Below are positions 31,376-43,424 of a stretch of 64,000 nt of DNA, piece after piece. The notes under the pieces are model-generated. The model ran no database searches, was not told the origin of the DNA, and saw nothing but the letters and a program-made list of their open reading frames with translations. The stretch comes from Zizania palustris (taxonomy: Eukaryota > Streptophyta > Magnoliopsida > Poales > Poaceae). The stretch covers positions 84,587,532 to 84,651,531 of the forward strand of contig JAAALK010000287.1 in NCBI GenBank assembly GCA_019279435.1. Direction: 5' to 3'. Each line of letters begins with the position of its first letter. Position 1 is the stretch's first letter. Both the position numbers and the translations under genes were made by a program.

Positions 31376-32640
31376 GCTTCTCTAGCCAACCGTTTAGATT
31401 CGGTAGTTAGCTCCTAGGTAGAGGCGACGCTTAGAAGGTTCGGCTTTAACGAGGCCTTTCCTCCAACTCCAATCGCTAGTATACCCCCGGTAAATCGCAT
31501 CTATAGCAGAACCGATGGTAATATTGGAAAGACCATCACTTCTCTAGCCTAAACCCATATGGCTGAGACAAGCCACTGCATCCATGGCCAAGCTAACCCT
31601 ATTTACTACACGCCACCTACGCCAGCACAAGTTTTTCCTGTGCTACCCGCACCACATATATATCCTGAGCCACATGTTTGGAAGACCCCGCGGCCGACAC
31701 ACCGACATACCACCGCGTGTCGAGCCCCCGCATGAGAGACGCACGCAGGCAAGAGGCCAAGACGACATTGAGGAGTGGATCCGCACGCTGTTTAGGGAGT
31801 GCACCGGCTTCACACCTAGGGGTCAGGCTAGGGTTTACCGGAAGCCATACCCTGACCATTTTGACACTATACCATACCCTCACAGCTATAGAGTCCCTGA
31901 ATTCACCAAGTTCGATGGTGAGGGTAACAAATCCACAATAGAGCATGTCAGCCAGTTCTTAGTACAGTGTGGAGAAGCTAGTGGGTCGAACGCTTTAAAA
32001 CTTATAGTATTTTCTCTCTCATTATTCGGCCCTGCTTTCACTTGGTTTTCTGCGCTCCCACCGAACTCTGTCCAAACGTGGGCCGAATTGGAACAAAAGT
32101 TCGATGACTATTTTTATACAGGTGAAACAGAACTCAGGATTTCACACTTGACATCGGTCAAACAAAAATCTAGCCAGAGTGTCTCCGAGTACATCAAGAG
32201 CTTTAGAGATACCAGAAATCGATGTATTAGTCTCAATATTTCAGAGAGGGATTTGGCAGATCTAGCTTTCAACTGGTTGCGTTCTGAGATCAAAGAGATG
32301 CTAGACAACCAAAACTTTTTAGAAGTAATCCAAGTCTTACAACAGACTCTGGTCCAAGAAGGCCGAGCCAAAGATAAAAAGTTTATTAAAACATTCAACA
32401 AGCCTAGGGCTGAAGTACACATCATGGAACACTCCGACGAGGAAGAGTGGGAGGAAGAGGAAGATTCAGCTGACATGTATGCGGCCAAATAGGTTTTGAA
32501 TGCTAAGAGCAAACCCATCACTTGTTTTGAGTTACGGTCGTCTCCCACTAAGAGTCGGCCTAGCAAAGTCAAGTACTTGTTTGATATAACTAAGTGTGAT
32601 AAAATATTTTATTTCCTCTTGAGGAACCAGCTTCTCAGGT
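31376..32640 (+). pseudogene. Ty3/gypsy gag, broken at both ends
   Basis: The reading frame is traceable from 31376 with stops (TAG near 31415, TAA near 31553), then a proline-rich stretch (YYTPPTPAQVFPVLPAPH), a frame change near 31680-31735, and the Retrotrans_gag-type core (YRVPEFTKFDGEGNKSTIEH, GPAFTWFSALPPNSVQTWAE, SVSEYIKSFRDTRNRCISLN) to an acidic end. A TAG at 32490-32492 is followed in frame by KYLFDITKCDKIFYFLLRNQ, typical of the region after gag in this group. At about 32640 the sequence switches to copia gag without leaving the frame. The 5' end is cut by a Tekay-like LTR. The lineage within Ty3/gypsy is not certain. Confidence 0.75.
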
Positions 32641-34223
32641 GGCCGAAGAGCCACTCACGCCAGCGCCGAAGATCCCGCAAGAGCTTCTGCTCAATGGCTC
32701 TTGGGGATAGAGAAGAAAAGAGCTCCTCCGACGACTCCGACGACGACGACAATAAGGTATCATCCTACGAGCGCGAAATAGTTGATTTACTTGAGAGCAA
32801 TCATCAGGAGTTGAGATATCGGGAAAAACTGCTTAGGGGGGCTAAGAAAAGGATAGACGAGTTAGAGAGTGAGCTTGCCGTAGCCAACGGTAGAATTGAA
32901 AGTCTATCTTCTTCCCCTTGCTTGGGTGATAGCAGTGAGTGCCCGAAGTGTGAGGTGCTTCTGTGTGACCTGTCGACTCTGAAGTCCAGGTACACAGAAA
33001 GGGTTGAGGAGAGGGACGCTTTGGCCACTGAGCTTGAAAGCACTCAGCTGGAGCTGAAAGATGCTCAAGCCACCGTCGTCGCACCTTGTGTTGATTGCCC
33101 ATCTCATTTAGCTGCCTTAGCTGAGCTGAAATCCAAGGGTAATGAACATTTGGGTGACTTGGAGAGGTTGAGAGCTGAGCTTGCGCAAACTAGGCTAGAG
33201 CTTGAGACATTGTCAGTTCCACCCACTGTCTGTGAGAACTGTCTGTCTCTTAGAATGGAGCTAATCAAGCTGAAAGCTGAAAAGTCTGTCCAAGTAGAGA
33301 GTGAGTGTGAGACCTGCTTGTCTCAGGTAGAGGTTCTAGCTTCCTTGAGAGAGGAGCTAGCAGATTCTCAGAATGAGAACTTTTACCTCTGTTCTATCCT
33401 GAGTTGGATCAGTGCCAGAGAGCCACAGCTTGGCATGATGATCCAGCAGTTCAAGAGGCAGGATGGGTTTGGGGTAGGTTACACCTACACCAAGGCTGAC
33501 TTTGAGAGTGCCATCAGCCGGGCAGTGGAGTGGAGTAAAATGACTCCAGAGCAGAGGTATCCCAAGACTCACTCCACTGAGTCGTCCAAGGCTTGTCAGC
33601 CCAAGGATGGAGTGATCCATGAACCACCTAAAGCTCCACCCAAGAAGCCTATCTGGGTTCCGAAGCCCAAACATCTCCACTCTTCTCTAGACTTTCTTCC
33701 TGGACCCTCTCAGCCCAAGAAGACAACACCAATCACCACTAAGCCCAAGAACCCCAAGCCTCAACCACATCCCAAGAAGCCTACCTATCATTGTGAGTAC
33801 TGTCAAAGAGACGGGCATCTTGCGGAGTTTTGCTTCAGGAGGAAGCGGGTTGAGAGAGCAGAGAGGGCTCGTAGTGATCAGGAGCAGTTCTACCAGCAGG
33901 GTGGTAGACTGCGTGTTCCTCGACGCGGGGAGAGGCTGGAGGCCAGGCCGCATCGTGTAGGTGGTGGTAGAGGAGACGGTTTTCTTGCCCGTGCTCCAGT
34001 TGGTGGTGTTCGTTCCGGCAGAGTTCCAGACCGAGTTGGCTACGGTTCTGGACCTCATGGCCGTAGGGTTAGGCAGAACCGAGGACCACGCTTTGAGCCG
34101 CGTTTTGGTCCAAACTCTTTTGATGGTTTTCGCTTTCCATCTTTTGAGCAGATGGCTCGACACTGGTTTAGCTCTTTTGCTAAACCTGGTGCCGGACCAT
34201 TTGCTCCCACTTACAGACACTGA
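32641..34223 (+). CDS. Copia gag (Sirevirus type), N-terminally truncated
   Basis: The frame is open from the upstream gypsy segment through to TGA at 34221-34223. It shows an acidic serine/aspartate stretch (SSSDDSDDDD), long coiled coils (EKLLRGAKKRIDELESELAV, ELESTQLELKDAQA), several Cys pairs (CPKCEVLLC, CENC), a proline/lysine-rich segment and a CCHC zinc knuckle (CEYCQRDGHLAEFC, about 33793-33834). The C-terminus is rich in Arg and Gly. It would form the particle core and bind element RNA. The first possible copia-derived Met is in MALGDREEKSSS at 32694. The true N-terminus is missing. Pol follows in the -1 frame. Confidence 0.85.
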
Positions 34224-34225
34224 TT

Positions 34226-37200
34226 GTGCAGGACCGGGGACTGGAGGATGTTTGGATCATGGACTCAGGATGCTCTCGCCACATGACGGGACATCGCAGA
34301 TGGTTCTCCAGTCTCACTCCCCCGAGCTCCAAAGAGTACATCACTTTCGGGAACAGCGGTCAAGGGAAAGTAAGTGGCATAGGCTCAATTAGCATTTCAG
34401 ATCATTTCTCTTTGAAGAATGTTGCCTTGGTTAAAAATTTGAACTTCAACTTGATTTCTGTGTCGCAACTTCTTGAGGATGGTTTGGAAGTGCGTTTTAA
34501 GAAGGGCAATTCTTCTGTGGTTGATTCTAGAGGGTCTTTGGTTTGTCAGATCTTACCATTCGGTAAAGTTTTTCGAATTGACTTCTCTAGTTCTTTTGGC
34601 CCTTCTCGCTGTTTGATTGCTGGATCTTCTTCTGAGCTCTGGAAGTGGCATAGGAGGTTAGGTCATTTGAGTTTTGATCTGCTAGTCAGGTTAAGCTCTA
34701 TGGACCTCATCCGAGGATTGCCCAAGCTTAAGATGAAGGATCTAGTTTGCCATCCCTGTCGTCATGGGAAAATGGTTGCCGCTTCTCACGCACCTGTGAC
34801 TCAGGTGATGACTTCGTATCTGGGAGAGCTTTTACATTTGGACACTGTAGGTCCAGCTCGGGTACGCTCGGTCGGTGGGAAGTGGTATGCTCTTGTGATT
34901 GTTGACGACTTTTCTCGATTCTCGTGGGTTTTCTTTTTGGAGTCTAAGGATGAAACTTTTCAATATGTTCATGACCTGATTTTGAAGCTGAAGAATGAGA
35001 ACAATGGTCGGATGCGAGCAATTCACTCCGACAACGGCTCTGAGTTCAAGAACTCTCAGTTCGTCAGCTTCTGTAGTGATCACGGTCTGGACCATCAGTT
35101 TTCTTCTCCTTACACTCCCCCACAGAATGGCATTGTGGAACGAAAGAACCGCACGCTAGTCGAGATGGCCAGGACGATGCTCGATGAGCACAGGACTCCT
35201 AGGCGTTTTTGGGCTGAAGCCATGAACACGGCTTGCTATCTGGCCAACCGCATTTTTCTTAGGGCTTACCTTGGTAAGACATCATATGAGTTGCGGTTTG
35301 GCAGACAGCCCAAGGTGAGCCACTTGCGAGCGTTTGGCTGCAAGTGCTTTGTGCTCAAGAAGGGAGGGCATTTGGACAAGTTTGAGCCTCGTTGCTGGGA
35401 TGGTGTTTTTCTTGGATATGCATTGCATTCTCGAGGCTTCCGTGTTTGGAACCTCGAATCCCAGCTGCTTGTCGAGACTTGTGAGGTTTCTTTTGATGAG
35501 TCCTTGCCTTCTTTGACTCCTTCTTTTGAGCTTTTTGGTGATGATGAGCTCGGAGAGTCCATCTTCGAGGAAGATGAGGATACTCCAGCTACTAATGAGG
35601 GTGGGCCTTCTGCATCCCCCGCAGAGCCCACACCTTCTGAAACTTCGACTGAGGATGAGGGCGGACCTCTGATCACTCCTTCCACTACGATCGAGCCCCC
35701 TCAGTCGAGTCCAGAGGTGCCTGCTGCTGACTCCGGTGAGGTGACTTCAGATCACCAGGGAACCCGAGCAGTTCAGCGTGACCATCCCTCAGAGCTCATC
35801 ATTGGTGATTTGACTGAGAGAACTTTGCGTTCTTCTGCCTCTCTTGCTGTGTTTGCTGAATCTGCATTTGTTGCATCTTTTGAGCCCATAGACATTTCTC
35901 ATGCTCTTTCTGACTCTAGTTGGATTAATGCTATGCAAGAAGAGCTTGAGAATTTTGTCCGTAATCGGGTTTGGACACTAGTTGAGTCACCACCAGGATG
36001 CAACCCCATAGGCACCAAGTGGGTATTCAAGAACAAACAAGGTGAAGATGGGGTTGTGGTGCGCAACAAGGCTCGACTAGTTGCCCAGGGTTATTGCCAG
36101 AAGGAAGGTATTGACTTTGAAGAAACCTTCGCCCCTGTTTCCCGTCTTGAGTCCATTCGCATTCTTTTAGCTTTTGCCGCTTCGAAGGGTTTTAAGCTTT
36201 TTCAAATGGACGTTAAGAGTGCTTTTCTGAACGGGTTCATAGAGGAGGAAGTTTATGTTAGGCAACCCCCCGGTTTTGAGAACCCTAAGTTTCCTCGACA
36301 TGTTTTTAAGTTGCACAAAGCTTTATACGGGTTGAAGCAAGCCCCCAGGGCTTGGTATGACCGGTTGAAGCAATTTTTGTTGGGGAAGGGCTTTGTGATG
36401 GGTTCTGTGGACAAAACTCTCTTTTTACTCAGAGTTGCTTCAGACTTCTTAGTTGCTCAGATTTATGTGGACGATATTATTTTTGGCGGTACTACTGATT
36501 CTCTTGTGTCCAAGTTCTCTGAGCAGATGCACAGTGAGTTTGAGATGAGCCTCATGGGTGAGCTCAAGTACTTCTTAGGACTCCAAATCAAGCAGACCAA
36601 GGACGGCACCTTCATCCACCAAGGTAAGTACACTCGTGATATGCTTAATAAATTTGACATTGGTGGTGAATTGAAGCCGCAGATGACCCCGATGAGCACT
36701 TCTGGGGGTCTGGACAAGGACGAGAGCGGTGTCAAGGTCAATGAAAGGGAGTTTCGAGGGATGATCGGTTCACTGTTATACTTGACGGCAACAAGACCGG
36801 ACATTCAGTTCGCCGTGGGACTTTGCGCGCGTTTTTAGTCTTCACCACGCGCGTCTCACCGGCAGGCTGTCAAGCGCATTTTTAGGTATCTCACTTATGC
36901 GCCCGATCTCGGTCTTTACTATTCAGCATCATCATCTCTTGATCTATCTGGCTTTTCGGATGCCGACTTTGGTGGATGCCAGTTGGATCGCAAGTCGACT
37001 TCTGGTACTTGCCAGTTTCTTGGTTCATCTCTTGTCTCTTGGTCTTCTCGAAAGCAATCTGGAGTTGCTCTTTCGACCATAGAGGCTGAGTACGTAGCTG
37101 CTGCTAGCTGCTGCTCACAGTTGGTTTGGATGATTTCCACTCTACGAGACTTTGGGTTGTTCTTTCCTACCAGGGTTCCATTGTTTTGCGACAGCACTAG

Positions 37201-37414
37201 TGCTATTAGTGTAGGGAAAAACTCGTGTCTTCATTCAAAAACCAAACATATTGATGTGCGCTTTCACATCTTGCGGGATCAATATGAGAAAGGTGTCATT
37301 GACCTTATTCATGTTGATACCCATCATCAGTTGGCTGACATTTTCACCAAACCCCTAGATCAGTCTACCTTTGAGCGTTTACGAGGGGATTTGGGTGTTG
37401 TGTATCCTTTTTAG
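34226..37414 (+). pseudogene. Copia pol (protease, integrase, RT, RNase H) with one in-frame stop
   Basis: Domains in order: aspartic protease (WIMDSGCSRHMTG, about 34253), integrase zinc region (HRRLGHLSF and CHPCRHGK), integrase core (Asp in HLDTVGPARV, Asp in HSDNGSEFKN, Glu in NGIVERKNRTL), an acidic Pro/Ser spacer, reverse transcriptase (KARLVAQGYCQKEGIDFEET, MDVKSAFLNGFIEEEVYVRQ, YVDDIIFGG at about 36463), and RNase H (SDADFGGCQLDRKST, STIEAEYVAA). A TAG at 36836-36838 interrupts the frame at the RT to RNase H connection, and the same frame then runs to 37414. Everything else is open, so the coding damage is recent or slight. The frame is open back to 34184, overlapping gag by about 40 bases. 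Confidence 0.88.
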
Positions 37415-38742
37415 GATATTTTGCGTCAGTTTTCTTCCTTCTTTACTCTTTTCTTGAGTCCTTTTGTGTGTGTTCATATCATACATATTCACATATCACA
37501 CTTTTGAGCCTGCTTCTGTTATATGATTGAACTGCTTTACTTTTTCTAGCTGGTACATGCTTTTAATTACTTGTCAATGATCATGCTTTGGTTCAGTTCA
37601 CTTGATATATCTGATATCTGTCATATGCATGGCTTTTACGCTTTCAAATTAAAAAATGACCACCATTGCTTCTGGTAACTAGCATGTGTAAGCTGAATGT
37701 TCTTGCTAGCTGTTACATACCTTATAGCTAGTTTCTGACTTAGATGCAAATATGCAACTTGGACATCTGAATGCTTTAAACATGGAAATGTGCTATAAAA
37801 ATGATGAAAGTTCGAGAACAATGAAAATTCCATACCTTTTTGTGCATAACTTGAAAAGATCCAGGTGGGTTTGCTTTGTCGCATTACATTTGTTCTGGAC
37901 TGCATACCATAGCACTTGGGTATGAACTAGGACAGTGTAGTGTATGCCAAGACCAATGTCTTAAGCTTCTGATGGTCCAGTTCTGGCCTAGGCTTGACTT
38001 GGTCGGTCAGCATAAGGTTTGACATGCAAATAACCCCTGGCATAAATGAAAAAGGAAAATTGAAAAAGCATGAACATTTAAAAGATAACAAGTTTGCGGA
38101 AGCATTTTGGTTTGAACAATGCTTAACTTGGTAGATTTCAGTTAGCTTTTGCATCTCATGTTTTACCTTGCTTGTTTTACTGGACAATGTGGTGATGCTT
38201 TTGTTTGCCAAAACTGAAAAATGCGTGCTAATGACTTTTCTTTTGATATCATCTGTTGCACTGATCATGCCATGTGTCTTAGACAGTACCTCTTTTGCTA
38301 TACATGCTAGATGCTGTAACTGCAGTTAATCATATCTGAGAAGCATGCTTTCTACACTCCACGTGCACCCCAGTCGCATTCACTGCATATTTTGAGGGGG
38401 AGTTGCATTTCAGGGGGAATCTGTGTCTCTTTTGAGTGCTTGATGAGTTCACTTGTCAACAAGGGGGAGAAAATTTGGGATCAGAGTTTTAGGGGGAGTT
38501 CTTACTCTGTTGATATCCTTGTTATTCTACAATCGCACTCATTTTGAGCTTTTATGTTTTGGTTAACCATAATGACCGCTTCTTGCTCTTGTTTGGCTTT
38601 TGGTCATTAAGGTTAAACTTTTACCTTATTTTTCTTCTTCTTTGTTCTCTTGTATTTTGTTTTCGTGTTTCCACATTTGTTCGCAGGTGCTGAAGAGCTG
38701 AGAAAAGAAGAGTGTTGACAATGCACTCATCAAGGGGGAGAT
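37415..38742 (+). other. Copia 3' noncoding region with repeated polypurine tracts
   Basis: No plus-strand ORF of note, so no envelope-like gene is visible. From 38392 there are four or five G-rich purine tracts (TTGAGGGGGAGTT, CAGGGGGAAT, CAAGGGGGAGAAAAT, TTAGGGGGAGTT, and CAAGGGGGAGAT just before the LTR). Repeated polypurine tracts before the 3' LTR are a described Sirevirus feature. Minus-strand ORFs at 37636-38268 look like chance. Confidence 0.7.
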
Positions 38743-40752
38743 TGAGGAGCCATGCTGAATAGCGTGGGTCTCATGGCTCCAGAAGTGATGAGTCATTGTC
38801 AACGATAGTCAAAAAGGACTGAAGAAGAGTTGAGATCTGCTGTTTCATGGGCCGCATGTGACTCAGGACACGGGCAGCAAGCGACTGTCGGGCAGAGGAG
38901 GCTGCGAAGTCGGGCTGGCCCAATCCGGGTGCATGGGCCAGAAGCAGTGGAAGACCCACTGGGCTGTTGACCAGGACTGACTCAGGTACACGGGCGGTGA
39001 GCGATTGCCGGGCTGAGAGAGCTGCGGAGTCGGGCCGGCCCAATCCGGGTACCTGGTGCAAAGCTGGTGGAGGCTTTGTCAGTTTCGGCGTAAAACTGAC
39101 AACCGTTGATTCTGTATCCGACTGTCCAGAAGAGAAGCCGTAGTCGCTACGAAAACTTAGCTTCCGGATAAGTCATCTGTAACTCTAGGCCCACAGTCAG
39201 TCAGTCATGTCTGTAAAAAATTCCTAAGGGCAGTAGAGTCTTTTCCTTTATTTTTGAGTCTGTAAAAACCCTAAGGGGCTGGTAGAATATTCCTAGTGTT
39301 GGGCTGCCTATAAATAGGACCACAATCCCTAGGGTTTGGACTACCCTTCTAGAAATCACTTTTGCATCATTCATTGGGTCATTTTGCCTCTCACGTTTCC
39401 TCTCTCACCTGTGTGCGCCGCCAGGCACTTGTTCTTCCCTGGTTACTGTGCATTTATTTTACTTCTGTGAGATTAAATTCCTTGTTCTTTGCTGAAGCGT
39501 GTGCATTTATTCCATTGTTTCAAGAAGCTTCGGTTGGGTGAGCTGTGTTGATTTTATTCCTGAGAATGTCCATTTCTTGCGTGTGTTCTTCGTGAGAAGT
39601 AGTACTAGTTCTTGCTGTTGCAAGTAGTACTGCTACTGTAGCTACAGTACTTGCTGCCAGCTTTTTACCTTCTACTGTACTACCTTTTTGATCGAAGCAG
39701 ATTGGAGTAAATGCCTTTTTGACTGTTTCTGCGAAGTCATCTTTCTCTGTTCAAAGCCCCTCAGCTCCGTGAGGCAGGCTTCGATCTAACATTTTCAAAG
39801 CTTTCGTTCAAACTGCGAACTTCGGTTTTTGTGTCTGAGTTGCTAGCTTCGAAGTTCTTTCTGAATGGACAACATCGCATACTTCGAACAAGGATACTCT
39901 GAATCTATCTGTTCGAAGTGCACACTTCGTTAGGCTTCGAAGTTGGGTTCGAAGCTTGTCTTTTCTGATAGACTTCGCTTGGATTCCTTTGTGGCATGTC
40001 AGCCTTCGGTTCCCTTTCCGAAGCTTTCTCTGTTCGAAGATAGAGTGTAGGCTTCGGACCTGGTTTTCTGTCGTGTGACAGACTTCGCTTCTTTGTTCGA
40101 AGGTTGTCCTTTTGTGAGTTGTGTCTGAAGCTTTCTGTTCGAAGGAGAGCTTCGAAGTTTTTCTGTTCAAAGCTGTGTTCGAAGTTTTGTTTTCGAAGTG
40201 CACACTTCGAAGCAGGCTTCGACTCAGTCACCTTGCTCCGAAGCTCTTGGTTCGAAGCTGTGTTCGAAGCCTTGACTTCGAAGTTCTTACTTCGAACCAG
40301 GCTCCGTCTTTGTCATACTTCGCTCCGAAGTACACTTCGCAACTTGCCACTTCGAACTAGGCTAGACCGTGTCACCTTCGGCATCTCGGACAGACTCCGT
40401 CACCAACCTCCGAAGCAGACCTCGACGTGCGAAGGGGGCTTCGCCAAGTTCCGAACAGGAGACAAATTTGGACAGTAACTTCTCTTTTCATCTTACACAT
40501 ACTTAGATCATTTCATTGAGAAGTTTAGGCCTGATTCACCATGTTTATCTGCCTAGTTGCACTACCTTAGTTTTACACTGTTTATCATCAGTTGCTTCTA
40601 GGTTAGAAACCTTTAGACTTAGGCCTTCTGTTTATTTTTTGGTGCGTAGTCTGTTGAGGTGCATTGGGTATTGGGAGCAGGCCATTGATTCGAAAGAATT
40701 TTTTAAGGCGCCCATTCACCCCCTCCCTCTGGTCGCTACTTTCGGTCCTACA
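38743..40752 (+). repeat. 3' LTR of the Sirevirus-type element
   Basis: The LTR runs from TGAGGAGCCATGC, right after the polypurine tract, to TTTCGGTCCTACA at 40752, about 2,010 bases. A TATA box CCTATAAATAGG lies near 39307-39318. The part downstream of it (39841-40380) is packed with TTCGAA words. A matching LTR in the opposite orientation lies at 46822-48846, and a related fragment ends at 17443. Confidence 0.85.
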
Positions 40753-43381
40753 GATGTGCGTGGACTATAGAGCCCTGAACGACGTGACCATCAAGAACAA
40801 ATACCCATTGCCTCGGATCGACGACCTGTTCGATCAGCTGAAAGGATCCTCGGTGTTTTCCAAGATTGACCTCAGGTCAGGTTATCACCAGTTGAGGATT
40901 AGGGAAGAAGACATACCCAAGACTGCCTTCACCTCCCGCTATGGACTCTACGAGTACACTGTGATGTCGTTCGGACTCACGAATGCCCCGGCCTTTTTCA
41001 TGAACATGATGAACAATGTATTCATGGAGTTCTTGGACAAGTTCATCGTGGTATTCATCGACGATATCCTCGTTTACTCCAAGACAAAGGAGGAACACGA
41101 GACTCACCTCCGTCTGACCCTCGGAAAGTTAAGGGAGCAGCAACTGTATGCCAAATACAGCAAATGCGAATTTTGGTCGTCTGAGGTGATGTTCCTCGGC
41201 CATGTTATATCTGCCGGAGGAATAGCAGTGGACCCAACCACCGTTGAAGCGGTAACCAACTGGCTGCAGCCCACAACGGTGACCGAGATCCGGAGTTTTC
41301 TCGGATTAGCCGGATACTACCGCCGGTTCATCGAGAATTTTTCCAAGATCGCCAAGCCTATGACCAGACTTCTGCAGAAGGAAGTGAAGTTTGAATGGAC
41401 CCCCGACTGCGAAGAAAGCTTCCAGACCCTCAAGAAGAAGCTAGTATCGGCTCCTATTCTGACTCTGCCAGACATCCGGAAAGACTTCCACGTCTACTGT
41501 GATGCCTCTCGTCAAGGATTGGGATGCGTCTTAATGCAAGAAGGGAAAGTGATATCCTACGCCTCCCGGCAACTGAGACCGCACGAGCTGAACTACCCAA
41601 CCCACGACCTGGAACTAGCAGCCGTGGTTCATGCCTTGAAGACATGGAGACATTACCTTGTGGGAAACCGATGTGAGGTCTTCACCGACCACAAGAGCCT
41701 CAAGTACATATTCACCCAACCAGATCTGAATCTCAGGCAAAGGAGATGGTTGGAACTGATAAAGGATTACGACTTGGGCATCCATTATCATCCGGGCAAA
41801 GCGAACGTGGTGGCAGACGCCCTTAATCGAAAAGGGTACTGCAATGCCATCATGATTCAAGACCAAGCTCCTTTACTTTATAAGGAGATGGAAAGGCTAA
41901 ACCTAGGGATCACCACTCGAGCGTACCTCGCTGCCTTGGAATCTCGGCCTGTCTTAATAGACCAGATCCGAGAAAAGCAGAAGGAAGATCCGGACATCCT
42001 GGAAATCCAGCAGAACATGAGGAAGGGTAAAGCCCCCGGTTTCTCTGAGGACGAGCATGGTACCATCTGGTTCGGAAACCGGATCTGCGTACCCGACAAA
42101 CCTGAGTTGAAGACCCTCATCCTTCAAGAAGCCCATGATACATTATACTCCATCCATCCCGGGAGTACAAAGATGTACCAAGACCTAAAGGAAAAATATT
42201 GGTGGGTCAGCATGAAGAGAGAAATAGCTGAGTATGTGGCCAAGTGCGACACATGCCGGCGAGTCAAGGCAGAGCATCAAAGACCTGCCGGACTACTTCA
42301 ACCTCTCAAGGTCCCTGAATGGAAGTGGGAAGAGATAGGAATGGACTTCATCACGGGACTGCCCAGGACCCAAGCTGGTCATGATTCCATCTGGGTGATC
42401 GTCGACCGACTCACCAAGGTAGCTCACTTCGTTCCGGTCAAGACAACTTACACCGTCGCCAAGTTGGCCGAGTTGTATATGACCCGGATCGTGTGCCTCC
42501 ACGGAGTTCCTAAGAAGATTGTATCTGACCGCGGGAGTCAGTTTACCTCCAAGTTTTGGAAAAACCTTCAAGAGGAACTCGGCACCCGGCTGAACTTTAG
42601 CACCGCCTATCATCCACAGACCGACGGTCAAACCGAAAGGGTCAACCAGATATTGGAGGATATGCTTAGAGCTTGCGCTCTAGACTTTGGCGGAATGTGG
42701 GACAAGAACTTACCTTATGCAGAGTTCTCTTACAACAACAGCTATCAAGCCAGCCTGCAAATGTCCCCGTTCGAAGCACTCTATGGACGTAAGTGCAGAA
42801 CGCCGTTGCTCTGGGATCAAACTGGAGAGTCGCAACTATTTGGGACTGATTTATTGAGAGAAGCTGAAGAGAAGGTTAAGATCATAAGAGACCGATTGAA
42901 GGCAGCCCAATCCCGGCAAAAGAGCTATGCCGACAACCGTCGAAGAGACCTAGCCTTTGAGGAGGGCGATTATGTCTATCTCCGAGTCACTCCCCTCCGT
43001 GGCACTCAAAGGTTCAACATGAAAGGCAAACTAGCACCCCGCTACGTCGGACCTTTCCAAATCCTCCGTCGACAAGGAGAAGTGGCATATCAACTCGAGC
43101 TGCCACCATCCTTGGCAGGAGTTCACGATGTGTTCCATGTCTCGCAGCTGAAGAAGTGCCTCCGTGTACCCACCGAGCAAGCCGACCTTCAGCAGCTTAA
43201 TGTCCAAGAAGACTTGACCTACATAGATAAACCCGTCAAGATCTTGGAGACCAAGGAGAGAGTAACCAGAAGTCGCGTTGTCCGCTTCTGCAAGGTCCAA
43301 TGGAATAACCATCCCGCCGAAGAAGCCACTTGGGAAAAGGAAGACGAACTGAAGGCCCAATATCCCGAATTATTCGAGTAA
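40753..43381 (+). CDS. Tekay-like pol: RT, RNase H, integrase, chromodomain (5'-truncated)
   Basis: About 875 residues of element sequence are open to the TAA near 43381. The frame also extends back into the LTR before it (to 40664). Motifs: RT (CVDYRALNDVTIKNKYPLPR, SKIDLRSGYHQLRI, VVFIDDILVYS), RNase H (FHVYCDASRQGLGCVL, LELAAVVHALKTWRHYL, FTDHKSLKYI), integrase zinc finger (HDTLYSIHPGSTKMYQDL, CDTCRRVKAEH), integrase core (Asp in EIGMDFITGLPR, Asp in IVSDRGSQFTS, Glu in QTERVNQILEDML), a GPF-type segment (APRYVGPFQIL) and a chromodomain-like end (KVQWNNHPAEEATWEKEDEL). The chromodomain is thought to steer integration to heterochromatin. It lacks gag and protease, so it cannot act alone. 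Confidence 0.9.
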
Positions 43382-43424
43382 CGTTCCAATCTGGAGGACG
43401 AGATTCTTGTAAGGGGGATAGGTT

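Larger units (their letters stand above)
32641..40752 (+). mobile_element. Sirevirus-type Ty1/copia element lacking its 5' end
   Basis: Order: gag (from within its N-terminal part), pol, a 1.3-kb noncoding region with several polypurine tracts, and a 2.0-kb 3' LTR. The 5' LTR, primer site and start of gag are missing; the join to gypsy gag at about 32640 is abrupt. The element's 3' LTR abuts Tekay-like reverse transcriptase sequence at 40753, so it was inserted in, or recombined with, that element. Gag type, long LTR and repeated polypurine tracts fit the Sirevirus (SIRE/Maximus) group. Confidence 0.8.

Noticed and set aside
37415..38742. A possible envelope-like gene after copia pol, as in some Sireviruses
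   Set aside because: No plus-strand frame of useful length exists in this interval.
39808..40231. Minus-strand frames of 108-131 codons rich in Ser, Lys and Arg
   Set aside because: They are produced by the TTCGAA-rich repeat in the copia LTR and have no independent coding signature.
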